Assembly: GCA_046302135.1 (NCBI GenBank) | Contig: JBKCIQ010000050.1 | Coordinates: forward strand, 1 to 43,878 | DNA: 43,878 bases | Direction of reading: 5' to 3' | Source of the DNA: AM-1111 sp046302135 | GTDB lineage: Bacteria > Bacteroidota > Bacteroidia > B-17B0 > Aurantibacillaceae | In this document: in pieces, positions 35,397 to 43,726 of the stretch | How positions within the stretch are numbered: position 1 is the stretch's first letter | Layout: each line of letters opens with the position of its first letter | Program-made: the position numbers and the translations under genes | The notes under the pieces: generated by a model | What the model was told of the DNA's origin: nothing | What the model saw: only the letters and a program-made list of their open reading frames with translations | The model's database searches: none

Positions 35397-35463
35397 ACAA
35401 TTGTTACCCTTTAGGGTTTATGAATAGTAAAACAAGAAATATTTTAAAAAATTGTTAACAATT
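35397..35463. repeat. Cluster of short palindromes between porU and the porP/sprF gene
   Basis: The 193-bp intergenic region holds three perfect palindromic elements: ACAATTGT (35397-35404), ACCCTTTAGGGT (35406-35417) and the 14-bp AATTGTTAACAATT (35450-35463). The octamer AATTGTTA occurs in the first and third, 51 bp apart. They lie between two divergently transcribed type IX genes, so they could be operators. AT-rich palindromes of 8 bp alone are weak evidence. Confidence 0.35.
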
Positions 35464-35477
35464 GAAATGTAAATTAT

Positions 35478-35485
35478 TATCTTTG
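35478..35485 (+). promoter_or_regulatory. Candidate -7 element for the porP/sprF homologue
   Basis: TATCTTTG matches TAnnTTTG and lies 34 nt before the ATG at 35520. A TTG at 35452-35454, inside the 14-bp palindrome, sits 23 nt upstream as a possible -33 element. Confidence 0.45.
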
Positions 35486-35519
35486 TTTTTGGATAACTCA
35501 AATTAATAAATATCTAAAT

Positions 35520-36476
35520 ATGAAATTTTTTAGAGCAGGAGTAATTTTATTTTCCGTTTCAATAATGTTTTTTACGGATTTGCACGCTCAGGATCCGGAG
35601 TTTACCCAGTTTTATGCAAATCCTTTATACCTGAATCCTGCATTTGCAGGAACTGCAAGGTGTCCTAGGGTTGCTTTGAATTATAGGAATCAGTGGCCTG
35701 CGATTTCAGGAACTTTTGTAACTTATTCAGCATCTTACGATCAGCATATTGATGGTATTAGTGGAGGTTTAGGGTTACTTGTTACGAATGACCAAGCAGG
35801 ATTAGGAACACTAAACACAACCAATGTAAGTGCAATTTATTCTTACCAGCTTTCTGTTAGCCGTGAGTTTTCTATGAAGTTTGGATTACAAGCAACCTAC
35901 GCTCAAAAATCAATAGACTGGAGTAAATTGAATTTTGGTGACATGATTGATCCAAGAAGAGGGTTTGTTTGGAACACGAATGAAACACCTGGTCAGACAA
36001 GTCGTTCAAATCTTGATGTATCTGCGGGGATTTTGGGATTTAGCAAAAGATATTTCTTTGGAGCGGCGGTTCATCATATAACTGAACCAGATGAAGCACT
36101 GCTTGCTGGTCCCAGTAAATTGCCTATGAAAATAACGGGGCACGCCGGTGCAATGATCCCTTTGGCAAAAGGAAACGAAGTTTTCATTTCTCCAAACGTT
36201 CTATATCGTATTCAGCAGGATTTTCAACAATTAAATCTTGGGCTGTATTTTGTGAAGGGTCCAATTGTTGGTGGTTTGTGGTATAGAAATCAAGACGCAT
36301 TCATTTTACTTATAGGTCTTCAAAAAGATCAATTAAAAGTAGGTTACAGCTATGACATAACTGTTTCAAAGCTTGGAAGTGCAACGGCGGGATCTCATGA
36401 AATCTCATTTCAGTTACAATTCCAATGTAAGCCAAAGCACAAGAAATTCAGAACTGTAAGTTGTCCATCTTTTTAA
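35520..36476 (+). CDS. PorP/SprF-family type IX secretion membrane protein
   Basis: A 318-aa outer-membrane barrel of the PorP/SprF family. The signal (KFFRAGVILFSVSIMFFTDL) is followed by the strongly diagnostic DPEFTQFYANPLYLNPAFAG and VALNYRNQWPAISGTFVTYS, then SYDQHIDGISGGLGLLVTND. Members help secrete or anchor particular cargo, and SprF works with the adhesin SprB. No large cargo gene lies next to it, so it could serve the SprB-repeat protein at 26168-28798 or others. The C-terminus (SFQLQFQCKPKHKKFRTVSC) is typical. The gene is divergent from porU and upstream of gldJ. The family is clear, but the paralogue (porP versus sprF) cannot be decided. Confidence 0.88.
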   Translation: MKFFRAGVILFSVSIMFFTDLHAQDPEFTQFYANPLYLNPAFAGTARCPRVALNYRNQWPAISGTFVTYSASYDQHIDGISGGLGLLVTNDQAGLGTLNTTNVSAIYSYQLSVSREFSMKFGLQATYAQKSIDWSKLNFGDMIDPRRGFVWNTNETPGQTSRSNLDVSAGILGFSKRYFFGAAVHHITEPDEALLAGPSKLPMKITGHAGAMIPLAKGNEVFISPNVLYRIQQDFQQLNLGLYFVKGPIVGGLWYRNQDAFILLIGLQKDQLKVGYSYDITVSKLGSATAGSHEISFQLQFQCKPKHKKFRTVSCPSF

Positions 36477-36495
36477 ATTATTGATTTTCAATAAT
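36477..36495 (+). terminator. AT-rich hairpin after the porP/sprF gene
   Basis: ATTATTGA and TCAATAAT form a perfect 8-bp stem around a TTT loop, starting right after the stop codon. All but one pair is A-T and there is no clear U-tract, so it is a weak terminator candidate or simply chance in AT-rich DNA. Confidence 0.25.
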
Positions 36496-36535
36496 ATAAT
36501 AAACAACCACTCCTTTTAACTTTCATTTTATTGAG

Positions 36536-36561
36536 TTATTTTTGTAACTTTATTTTTGTAA
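36536..36561 (+). promoter_or_regulatory. Tandem duplicated -7 boxes upstream of gldJ
   Basis: TTATTTTTGTAA occurs twice (36536-36547 and 36550-36561) separated by CT. Each copy holds TATTTTTG (36537-36544 and 36551-36558), a full match to TAnnTTTG, 14 bp apart. TTG at 36531-36533 is 17 nt from the second box. This gives two potential overlapping promoters for gldJ. Confidence 0.45.
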
Positions 36562-36604
36562 ATTCGTTATACATAACTAAATTATTGTTAATTTCGTGTT
36601 AATT

Positions 36605-38182
36605 ATGAAGAATATTCTCAAACAAACAACTTATTTTCTTCTGCTTGCATTAATTGCATCCAGTTGTGCAAAGGAACGTTCGCCCGTAACAGGATGGGCA
36701 TACAACGACCCTCAAAATGGTGGATTTGAAAAGGTTCCGTATGAAGAGCAGGAGACGGGTCCTGGATTGGTTTTAATTGAGGGGGGTACATTTACAATGG
36801 GCAGGATTGAAGATGATGTTCAGAAAGATTGGAATAATGTGTCAAGAAGGGTGAGTGTTTCTTCATTTTATTTAGATGAAACCGAGGTTAGCAATTTTGC
36901 ATATTTGGAGTATTTGTATTGGACAGGAAGGGTTTTCGGTTCAGCATATCCTGAAGTTTACTTTAAAGCGCTCCCTGATACACTTGTTTGGAGAGAGAAG
37001 TTATCTTATAACGAGCCTTATGTTGATTATTATCTTCGCCACCCATCTTATAGGGATTATCCCGTTGTTGGAGTAAATTGGCTTCAAGCAAACGATTTTT
37101 GTACCTGGAGAACTGATAGAGTGAATGAATTTATTTTGGTTCGAGAAGGGTTAATTGATCATACCCCTTTGCCGGCGTATGAAAGTTATTTTTCCACAGA
37201 TGCATATCTTTCAGGCAAAGAGTTTCCTTTAAAAACTGAACTACCTTCTTTCGATGATCAAAATCCAACTAGAAAGGTTAGAATGGAAGATGGAATTTTC
37301 TTACCAAAATATAGGCTGCCAACCGAGGCAGAATGGGAATTTGCAGCCTATGGATTAATTGGTAACACTATCGGTGAGCGAATTACAGATAGAAGAATCT
37401 ATCCATGGAATGGACATGGTACTCGTAATCCAAACGACAAATACATTGGGCAAATGATGGCAAATTTCGTAAGGGGTGGTGGTGATTATATGGGAACAGC
37501 AGGTTGGTTGAATGATAACGCTGATATTACTGCACCTGTATACTCATATTGGCCTAATGATTACGGTCTTTATAATATGGCGGGTAACGTTTCTGAGTGG
37601 GTAATGGACGTTTATAGACCTAATACAATTGGTGATGCAGATGAGTTCCGACCTTTCAGAGGAAATGTTTTCAGAACACAGGTAAGAGATTCTTCAGACA
37701 ATACTACCATTGTTGTTTCGGATGATACAGGATATGTTAAAGTGGTTATGAAAACTACTAAATACGACCCAGCAACTCAAACTTTTACCGAGGTAGATCA
37801 TGTTGACAGTAATATTTCTAGTATTCCAGGAAGGGTTAAATGGAGGGATGTAAGTTTGAACTTTCCGGGAGATAAATTGGAAGAGAGAAGAAATTATAAA
37901 ACATCTGACTACATAAACTTTAATGATGGAGATTTATATTCGTCTATGTATTATGACGGTAGTAACAAACCAACTCCTGATAAGTTCATGTATGATTATG
38001 CGGCAACCTCTTTGGTTAACGACAAGGCCAGGGTATTTAAGGGGGGGTCTTGGAGAGATCGTAATTACTACCTCAACCCAGGAACTAGAAGATACTTGGA
38101 TGAGCGTCAATCCCTGTCATGGCTGGGCTTCCGTTGCGCAATGACTAGGGTGGGTAGTCCGACAGGCTTAGGCAGCAGATAA
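36605..38182 (+). CDS. gldJ: Gliding motility lipoprotein GldJ
   Basis: A 525-aa outer-membrane lipoprotein needed for gliding and for stability of type IX components in Flavobacterium. The lipobox SSC gives lipidated C21. The body is an FGE-sulfatase (formylglycine-generating-like) fold. GPGLVLIEGGTFTMG, then SSFYLDETEVSNFAYLEYLY and RLPTEAEWEFAAYGL, NMAGNVSEWVMDVYRP, and KGGSWRDRNYYLNPGTRRYL, ending GFRCAMTR. It follows GldJ rather than GldK in length and in the DTLVWREKLSYNEPYVDYYL segment. ATG at 36605 is the start; a GTG at 36596 adds three residues. It sits before a terminator and murF, the neighbour order known in flavobacteria. It has tandem -7 boxes. Confidence 0.9.
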   Translation: MKNILKQTTYFLLLALIASSCAKERSPVTGWAYNDPQNGGFEKVPYEEQETGPGLVLIEGGTFTMGRIEDDVQKDWNNVSRRVSVSSFYLDETEVSNFAYLEYLYWTGRVFGSAYPEVYFKALPDTLVWREKLSYNEPYVDYYLRHPSYRDYPVVGVNWLQANDFCTWRTDRVNEFILVREGLIDHTPLPAYESYFSTDAYLSGKEFPLKTELPSFDDQNPTRKVRMEDGIFLPKYRLPTEAEWEFAAYGLIGNTIGERITDRRIYPWNGHGTRNPNDKYIGQMMANFVRGGGDYMGTAGWLNDNADITAPVYSYWPNDYGLYNMAGNVSEWVMDVYRPNTIGDADEFRPFRGNVFRTQVRDSSDNTTIVVSDDTGYVKVVMKTTKYDPATQTFTEVDHVDSNISSIPGRVKWRDVSLNFPGDKLEERRNYKTSDYINFNDGDLYSSMYYDGSNKPTPDKFMYDYAATSLVNDKARVFKGGSWRDRNYYLNPGTRRYLDERQSLSWLGFRCAMTRVGSPTGLGSR

Positions 38183-38203
38183 ATTCTGTGTAAAACTTTA
38201 ATC

Positions 38204-38240
38204 AAATCCTCGGAAAATTTATTTCCGGGGATTTTTATTT
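38204..38240 (+). terminator. Rho-independent terminator between gldJ and murF
   Basis: AATCCTCGGAAA (38205-38216) pairs with TTTCCGGGGATT (38222-38233) in a 12-bp stem with one T·G wobble. It can be extended by one A-T pair and has an ATTTA loop. A T-rich run (38232-38240) follows. It ends only 8 nt before the murF ATG. Confidence 0.75.
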
Positions 38241-38247
38241 TAGCGAA

Positions 38248-39576
38248 ATGCTTAACAAAAAAAATATAATAGAGTCAATTCATTCAAAGTTTTTAGAGTG
38301 TAATCAAAAAACATGCACGGATACAAGGAAAATAATACCTGATTCAATATTTTTTGCTTTGAGCGGAGAAAATTTTGATGGAAATAAATTTGCCTCCTTA
38401 GCCATTGAGCAGGGTTGTAAATATGCCGTTGTAGACAATCCTGATTTTGCAAAAAGTGACCAATTGATTTTGGTTGATGATGTTTTAAATACTTTACAAG
38501 AATTAGCAAAATTTCATAGACGACAATTTTCTATTCCTTTAATTGGAATTACCGGCTCAAATGGTAAAACTACCACTAAGGAATTGTTAAACGCAGTGCT
38601 TTCAAAGAAATATAAAACTTTGGCAACCATTGGAAATCTTAATAATCATATTGGAGTTCCACTAACTCTGTTAAGATTGGATTCTTCGTATGAAATGGCA
38701 ATTATTGAAATGGGTGCAAATCATCAGGGAGAGATAGCATTGCTATCCTCAATTGCTCAACCTGATTATGGAATTATAACAAACATTGGCAAGGCACATT
38801 TAGAAGGTTTTGGCGGTATTGAAGGCGTGAAGAAAGGAAAAGGAGAGCTATTCGAATTCATTAGACAAAGCAAAGGATTGGTATTTTATCATGCAGATGA
38901 TACTTCTCTATCAGAAATTTCGTTCTCATTAGAAAGAAAAGTTACTTACGGAACTAATAAACTTTATGATGTTGTTGGTTCTATTTGTTCAAGTGAACAC
39001 TATGTTGAGTTTAAGTGGAAAACCAGGTATAACGCATCAGAACTCAAGAATTCTCAAGCAATAAAAACTCAATTAATTGGCAAATACAATTATTTCAATT
39101 TACTCTGTGCTGCGGCTGTGGGAAATTATTTTAAGGTTGAGGAGAACCTGATTAATGAGGCGATCAGCAATTACATCCCAACCAACAATCGTTCTCAATT
39201 TCATACTACAGTAAACAACAAGTTTGTGCTTGACATGTACAACGCTAACCCATCTAGTATGAATGAGGCTATTGAGAATTTCGCACAACTAAAGGCGGAT
39301 GATAAATTAGTGATTTTAGGAGACATGCTTGAGCTGGGGATTGAAACAGACGAGGAACACAAAAAAATTATAAGTTTGGCAACTTCAAAATCTATTGAAT
39401 GTTTTTTTGTAGGGAAGAATTTTTATCGGTTTAAGGAAGAGTTCAAGTCAGTCTTCTTTGCTGATGTTAAAGAGGCATTAGCTCATTTCAAAGAAAACAG
39501 GCTGCAACACAAAACAATTTTGATAAAAGGTTCCAGAGGGATTAAGCTTGAAGAACTATTATCTATCCTTAGTTGA
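38248..39576 (+). CDS. murF: UDP-N-acetylmuramoyl-tripeptide--D-alanyl-D-alanine ligase MurF
   Basis: A 442-aa peptidoglycan ligase that adds D-Ala-D-Ala to the UDP-MurNAc-tripeptide using ATP. The N-terminal domain contains CTDTRKIIPDSIFFALSGEN, the ATP loop is GITGSNGKTTTKE (100-112), then TIGNLNNHIGVPLTLL and EMGANHQGEI, and the central ATPase domain has NIGKAHLEGFGG. The C-terminal Rossmann-like domain includes DMYNANPSSMNEAI and ILGDMLELG. The length is normal. It follows gldJ after a terminator hairpin and overlaps the 3' end of purT by 8 bp (convergent). Its own promoter must be within or just after the hairpin, or it depends on read-through. Confidence 0.95.
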   Translation: MLNKKNIIESIHSKFLECNQKTCTDTRKIIPDSIFFALSGENFDGNKFASLAIEQGCKYAVVDNPDFAKSDQLILVDDVLNTLQELAKFHRRQFSIPLIGITGSNGKTTTKELLNAVLSKKYKTLATIGNLNNHIGVPLTLLRLDSSYEMAIIEMGANHQGEIALLSSIAQPDYGIITNIGKAHLEGFGGIEGVKKGKGELFEFIRQSKGLVFYHADDTSLSEISFSLERKVTYGTNKLYDVVGSICSSEHYVEFKWKTRYNASELKNSQAIKTQLIGKYNYFNLLCAAAVGNYFKVEENLINEAISNYIPTNNRSQFHTTVNNKFVLDMYNANPSSMNEAIENFAQLKADDKLVILGDMLELGIETDEEHKKIISLATSKSIECFFVGKNFYRFKEEFKSVFFADVKEALAHFKENRLQHKTILIKGSRGIKLEELLSILS

Positions 39577-40735
39577 TTAGCTTAATTTTTTTTGATAATA
39601 GCTTTGCTCTTTCTTTGATGGACTCCACAGCCTCCCCTTTATTTCCATATGTCAACACAACACCCATTCTTCTATAAGGACGTGTAGATGGCTTTCCGAA
39701 AATTCTAAAATCAGTGTTTTCTTCAATCAAGATTTCTTCAACTCCTTCAAATGTTGGCTCCGATCCTTCCTTTTCAGCAAGTATAACTGCGGAGGCTCCA
39801 GGCCTCAATAAATCAACTGAAGGTATCGGTAAACCTAATATTGCTCTTGCATGCAATTCGAATTCTGAATAGGTTTGGGTGTTTGCAAGTGTCACCATTC
39901 CCGTATCATGTGGTCTTGGAGATAATTCGGAAAAATAAACTCCTTCTTCAGTTAGAAAAAATTCAACCCCCCAAATCCCAAACCCGCTTAGCGACTCTGT
40001 TACTTTTTTTGCCATTGCTTCCGCATCGCGTAAGTCTTTTTCGATGATTGTACAAGGTTGCCAACTTTCCTGATAGTCACCTCTTTCCTGACGATGTCCA
40101 ATAGGCGGGCAAAAAAGTGTTTTTCCGTTTTTTTGAGTTACTGTTAGTAAAGTTATTTCAGTGTGAAACTTGATGAATCCTTCAACAATCACTTCTTTAT
40201 AATCGCCTCTGCTGCCGCTCATCGCATACTCCCATGACTTCTCAATATCTGCTTCGCTTTTAATAACGCTTTGCCCTTTTCCGCTGGATGACATCAATGG
40301 TTTTACCACGCAAGGGATTCCAATTTCCTTCACAGCATTTTTAAATTCTTCCAAAGCAACCGCGTATTTATACGGCGCTGTTCTCAAACCCAATTCCTTC
40401 GCAGCAAGATCCCGTATGGCTTTTCTGTTCATAGTGAAATTAGCTGCTTTTGCACTCGGCACCACCTGAACACCTTGCTTTTCGTAGTCGTAAAATCTTT
40501 CCGTACGAATTGCTTCTATTTCAGGAACGATTAAATCAGGTTTATGTTTGACTACAATTCTGTCCAGTTCATTACCGTCTAGCATATTTATGACTTCGTA
40601 CTCATGTGCTACCTGCATAGCGGGAGCATTTTCATAAGAATCAACTGCTATAACATGTTGTCCGTATCGCTGTAAGGATATTACCAATTCTTTTCCGAGT
40701 TCACCAGAACCCAATAACATAATTTTCTTTTTCAT
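39569..40735 (-). CDS. purT: Formate-dependent phosphoribosylglycinamide formyltransferase PurT
   Basis: A 388-aa ATP-grasp enzyme of purine synthesis that uses formate and ATP to formylate GAR. The start is MKKKIMLLGSGELGKELVIS. It continues with VAVDSYENAPAMQVAHEYEV-like content, IVPEIEAIRTERFYDYE, then IGIPCVVKPLMSSSGKGQSV (ATP loop), GDYQESWQPC, and GVEFFLTEEGVYFSELSPRP. The length matches E. coli PurT (about 390). A longer in-frame upstream start (40864, TTG) would add 43 residues not seen in the family; ATG at 40735 is preferred. That leaves a 159-bp divergent spacer to the CotH gene with no clear TAnnTTTG. It converges on murF with an 8-bp overlap. Confidence 0.94.
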   Translation of the reverse strand: MKKKIMLLGSGELGKELVISLQRYGQHVIAVDSYENAPAMQVAHEYEVINMLDGNELDRIVVKHKPDLIVPEIEAIRTERFYDYEKQGVQVVPSAKAANFTMNRKAIRDLAAKELGLRTAPYKYAVALEEFKNAVKEIGIPCVVKPLMSSSGKGQSVIKSEADIEKSWEYAMSGSRGDYKEVIVEGFIKFHTEITLLTVTQKNGKTLFCPPIGHRQERGDYQESWQPCTIIEKDLRDAEAMAKKVTESLSGFGIWGVEFFLTEEGVYFSELSPRPHDTGMVTLANTQTYSEFELHARAILGLPIPSVDLLRPGASAVILAEKEGSEPTFEGVEEILIEENTDFRIFGKPSTRPYRRMGVVLTYGNKGEAVESIKERAKLLSKKIKLIN

Positions 40736-40894
40736 ATTCAAATTTTTTTCGCCCTTAACATTCAAATTAATTAAAAATAAATTCATCACTAAATTACCAA
40801 ACAAATGGATAAACAATTTCAATATTTTTTTAGATTTTACGAGGCACTTTAAAGTATCAACCATTAGCTCATATTTTGTAATTTAGCACCATTC

Positions 40895-42967
40895 ATGATC
40901 AGGCTTTTTTCAATTCTTTCAGTCTTTATTTTTTTAAATAGCGTTGCACAAACTTATAGCGACTCTCCAAACGCAATCATTAATGATTATGCAACAACAG
41001 ATTATACAATTACCGTTTCAGGATTAAATCCTCAACAAATAGACACCAGTAATTTTGGACTTGAAACAGTTTGTTTAGATTTAACTCATACTTGGAACAG
41101 TGATCTTGATATTTTTTTAATAGCGCCAGACGGAACTACAACGCGCCTTTTTTCAGGTGTAGGCGGTGCCGATGATAATTTTACCAATACCTGCCTTAAT
41201 CAATACGCAAATCAGCCCATTACTTCTGGCGTTGCTCCATTTACCGGTACATTCAAGCCCATGGGTCAAATGGGTATCATCAATAATGGACAAAATCCTA
41301 ATGGAATTTGGACGTTAAGAATCACAGATACATACCCGGCAGACAACGGCTACCTCCTATCATGGAGTATTACTTTCGGAAATAATCCGGCGAATTTTTT
41401 TTCAATAAAGGAATCAAATTTGCCAATTTTTGTGATCAATACAAACACTCAGGCAATACCGGATGAGCCAAAAATCATGGCCGATATGGGTGTTATTTGG
41501 AATGGAGATGGTAATAGAAATCATCTCACCGATCCATTCAATCATTATAATGGAAAAGTCGGAATTGAAACAAGAGGCGCCAGTTCAGCAGGTTTCCCTA
41601 AAAAGTCATTTGATATTGAGCTTTGGGACGTAAATGGAAACGACATAGACAGTTCGCTTTGCGGTATGCCAAAAGAAAACGACTGGGTACTTAGTGCTCA
41701 ATACAGTGATAAAACACTAATGCGAGGAATGTTGACTTTTTACTTGTACAGAATGATGGGTTGGTATGCGCCTAGGTTTAAGCCGGTAGAGTTAATTCTT
41801 AACGGAGAGTATCTTGGGGTTTATATTCTATTTGAAAAAGTAAAACGTGACAACGACAGAGTAAACATTTCCAAACTACAGGTAACAGATATTTACGGAG
41901 ATGAATTAACCGGAGGATATATTTTAAAACTCGACAAAAATTCTGGGAGTTCAGATCCGGGATGGAATTCTCCTTATTTACCTTGGCCATCCGGAGATTC
42001 TATTTACATCAATTATTATTATCCTGATGGTAACTTAATTACAATTCAGCAGAAGGACTATATAAGAAAATACGTAGATAGTTTTGAAACTGCACTTAAC
42101 GGCTTTAATTTCATGGATACAACTGTTGGATATGCAAAATATGCTAACATGAATTCTTGTGTAGATGCTTTTCTGATTCAGGAATTTTCCAAAAGTATTG
42201 ATGCCTACAGAAAAAGTTTTTACTTGTACAAAGACAAGAGGAGTAAGGGTGGAAAAATCGTTATGGCTCCAATATGGGATTATGATTTATCTTACGGTAA
42301 TGTGGATTTTTGTGATGGAATGAATGTCTCCGGTTGGCAATACAATTTTAATTATTTGTGCGGTGGTGACTATTGGCTCAATCCATTTTGGTTTGAAAGG
42401 ATGAATCAAGACACTTTTTTTATCAAGAAAACACGTTGTAGATGGGAAGAATTACGCGCCAACCTATTCACTGAAAATAGCATAGATCATTGGATTGATT
42501 CAGTTGCGAATTTCCTGGGAGAAAGCCAAGGTTGGAATTTTACAATCTGGCCCGTTATGGGTTCTTATGTCTGGCCAAATTATTACATAGGTCAGAATTA
42601 TCTAGAAGAAGTGGACACTTTGAAGTGGTGGATTCATGAAAGAATGAATTGGATGGATCAAAATTTACCCGGCAATCCTGGAGTGTGTAATCTTACATCG
42701 GTAAATGAAATTGCAAAAAATGAATTAGCGGCAGAGATCTTTCCGAACCCCTTCGTCAACGAATTTTATATAGAATTGAGTAAGGATATCTATCCCGAAA
42801 AATTTACACTTAAAGACGTTTCGGGAAAAGAAGTCGCCATAAGTATTGAAAATATTACGCCGACAAAATATAAACTCAAGGTGCCTGAACAAACAGCCTT
42901 TGGCGTTTATTTTATTGAGATAAAATCCAAATCAGGACTGATAAGTAAAAAAGTAATAAGGAATTAG
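40895..42967 (+). CDS. Secreted CotH-kinase protein with P-domain and type IX sorting domain
   Basis: A 690-aa secreted protein. A signal peptide (about 1-19) is followed by a proprotein-convertase P-domain (about 35-165), with TVCLDLTHTWNSDLDIFLIA and PNGIWTLRITDTYPADNGYL. A CotH kinase domain (about 168-600) follows, with IETRGASSAGFPKKSFDIEL, then LNGEYLGVYILFEKVKRDND, and the metal/catalytic APIWDYDLSYGNVDF. CotH proteins phosphorylate other surface proteins. The last about 75 residues form a type A sorting domain (EIFPNPFVNEFYIEL ... GVYFIEIKSKSGLISKKVI), which sends it through the type IX system. Key residues look intact. It is divergent from purT, with only a near-consensus -7 box upstream. 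The kinase target is unknown. Confidence 0.85.
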   Translation: MIRLFSILSVFIFLNSVAQTYSDSPNAIINDYATTDYTITVSGLNPQQIDTSNFGLETVCLDLTHTWNSDLDIFLIAPDGTTTRLFSGVGGADDNFTNTCLNQYANQPITSGVAPFTGTFKPMGQMGIINNGQNPNGIWTLRITDTYPADNGYLLSWSITFGNNPANFFSIKESNLPIFVINTNTQAIPDEPKIMADMGVIWNGDGNRNHLTDPFNHYNGKVGIETRGASSAGFPKKSFDIELWDVNGNDIDSSLCGMPKENDWVLSAQYSDKTLMRGMLTFYLYRMMGWYAPRFKPVELILNGEYLGVYILFEKVKRDNDRVNISKLQVTDIYGDELTGGYILKLDKNSGSSDPGWNSPYLPWPSGDSIYINYYYPDGNLITIQQKDYIRKYVDSFETALNGFNFMDTTVGYAKYANMNSCVDAFLIQEFSKSIDAYRKSFYLYKDKRSKGGKIVMAPIWDYDLSYGNVDFCDGMNVSGWQYNFNYLCGGDYWLNPFWFERMNQDTFFIKKTRCRWEELRANLFTENSIDHWIDSVANFLGESQGWNFTIWPVMGSYVWPNYYIGQNYLEEVDTLKWWIHERMNWMDQNLPGNPGVCNLTSVNEIAKNELAAEIFPNPFVNEFYIELSKDIYPEKFTLKDVSGKEVAISIENITPTKYKLKVPEQTAFGVYFIEIKSKSGLISKKVIRN

Positions 42968-42978
42968 GTTAAGAAATT

Positions 42979-43611
42979 TTACTTTTCCCAAGCCCACTTG
43001 CCTTTATTAAAATAAAGGCCAAAGGCAGCGAAACCAACCGCAAGACCAATTCCACTTCCCTTCAAAACAGCTATTCTGCGCTTGGCAAATGCCTCCCGTT
43101 GAAACCCCAAAATGTATGCATCTTCAGATAACAGGTATGGCCCACTTACCCACTTTTGCTTAATTCTGATTTTGGTAAGTTCATTTAATCCTATGTAAGT
43201 CCCGGGAATCAGAGGTCCGTAAAGAACACCGGTTAAACCACCACCAATTCCGGTAATTAGGCCGCCAATAAAAGCCCTAGGCGATTTGTAATTTTTTCTC
43301 GCATCCCTTTCCCCAATCATAAAATAATGCATTTCCTCTCTGGTAAACCAATTTCCAACGGTGGTATCCTGCTTATAGTAGTATTTCGTAAATCCATTGG
43401 CGTATTTCACAGAGAAAATAGCCTGATCATCTGCGTGTACTTTTTTGTTGGTGTCTGCAGGATCTTTAAAAGTAACTGCACCCAATAATGTGTCTATTAC
43501 CTTTGCTGCAACTATGTTTCCGTTCATGTAAAAAACACTATCCTTATTCTGACCCCGAACCATTAAAGAAATTGTGAAGAGTAAGATGGTTGTCAGATGC
43601 CTAAGAGTCAT
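42979..43611 (-). CDS. Exported membrane protein of unknown function
   Basis: A 210-aa protein with an N-terminal signal (RHLTTILLFTISLMVRG). The N-terminal half is beta-rich (DSVFYMNGNIVAAKVIDTLL, DQAIFSVKYANGFTKYYY), while the second half has two glycine-rich hydrophobic segments (FIGGLITGIGGGLTGVLYGP and GSGIGLAVGFAAFGLYF) that may be membrane helices. I recognise no family. ATG at 43611 is the start; a TTG at 43617 precedes it by two codons. A -7 box (TAAATTTG on the minus strand) ends 3 nt before the ATG, so the message is possibly leaderless. It is convergent with the CotH gene (11-nt gap) and divergent from gcvP. Confidence 0.65.
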   Translation of the reverse strand: MTLRHLTTILLFTISLMVRGQNKDSVFYMNGNIVAAKVIDTLLGAVTFKDPADTNKKVHADDQAIFSVKYANGFTKYYYKQDTTVGNWFTREEMHYFMIGERDARKNYKSPRAFIGGLITGIGGGLTGVLYGPLIPGTYIGLNELTKIRIKQKWVSGPYLLSEDAYILGFQREAFAKRRIAVLKGSGIGLAVGFAAFGLYFNKGKWAWEK

Positions 43612-43614
43612 AAA

Positions 43615-43622
43615 CAAATTTA
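43615..43622 (-). promoter_or_regulatory. -7 element just before the ATG of the 210-aa membrane protein
   Basis: TAAATTTG, read on the minus strand, is a full match to TAnnTTTG and ends 3 nt before the ATG at 43611. Transcription from it would begin within a few bases of the start codon. No clear -33 partner is visible. Confidence 0.42.
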
Positions 43623-43700
43623 CCTAAAATACTTTATGAACAGTTTTAATGAAAATAAGTTTTTGTTCTTTTCCTTTGGTTTATTAGAAATGGAATTATG

Positions 43701-43708
43701 TAAATTTG
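43701..43708 (+). promoter_or_regulatory. Candidate -7 element for gcvP
   Basis: TAAATTTG (43701-43708) matches the -7 consensus and ends 18 nt before the gcvP ATG. TTTG at 43675-43678 lies 22 nt upstream and may be the -33 element. Confidence 0.45.
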
Positions 43709-43726
43709 TATTTCAAAATTTTAAAG

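Noticed and set aside
40736..40864. 43-residue N-terminal extension of PurT
   Set aside because: PurT normally begins at the MKKKIMLLGSGELG region; the extension starts at TTG and is not typical of the family.
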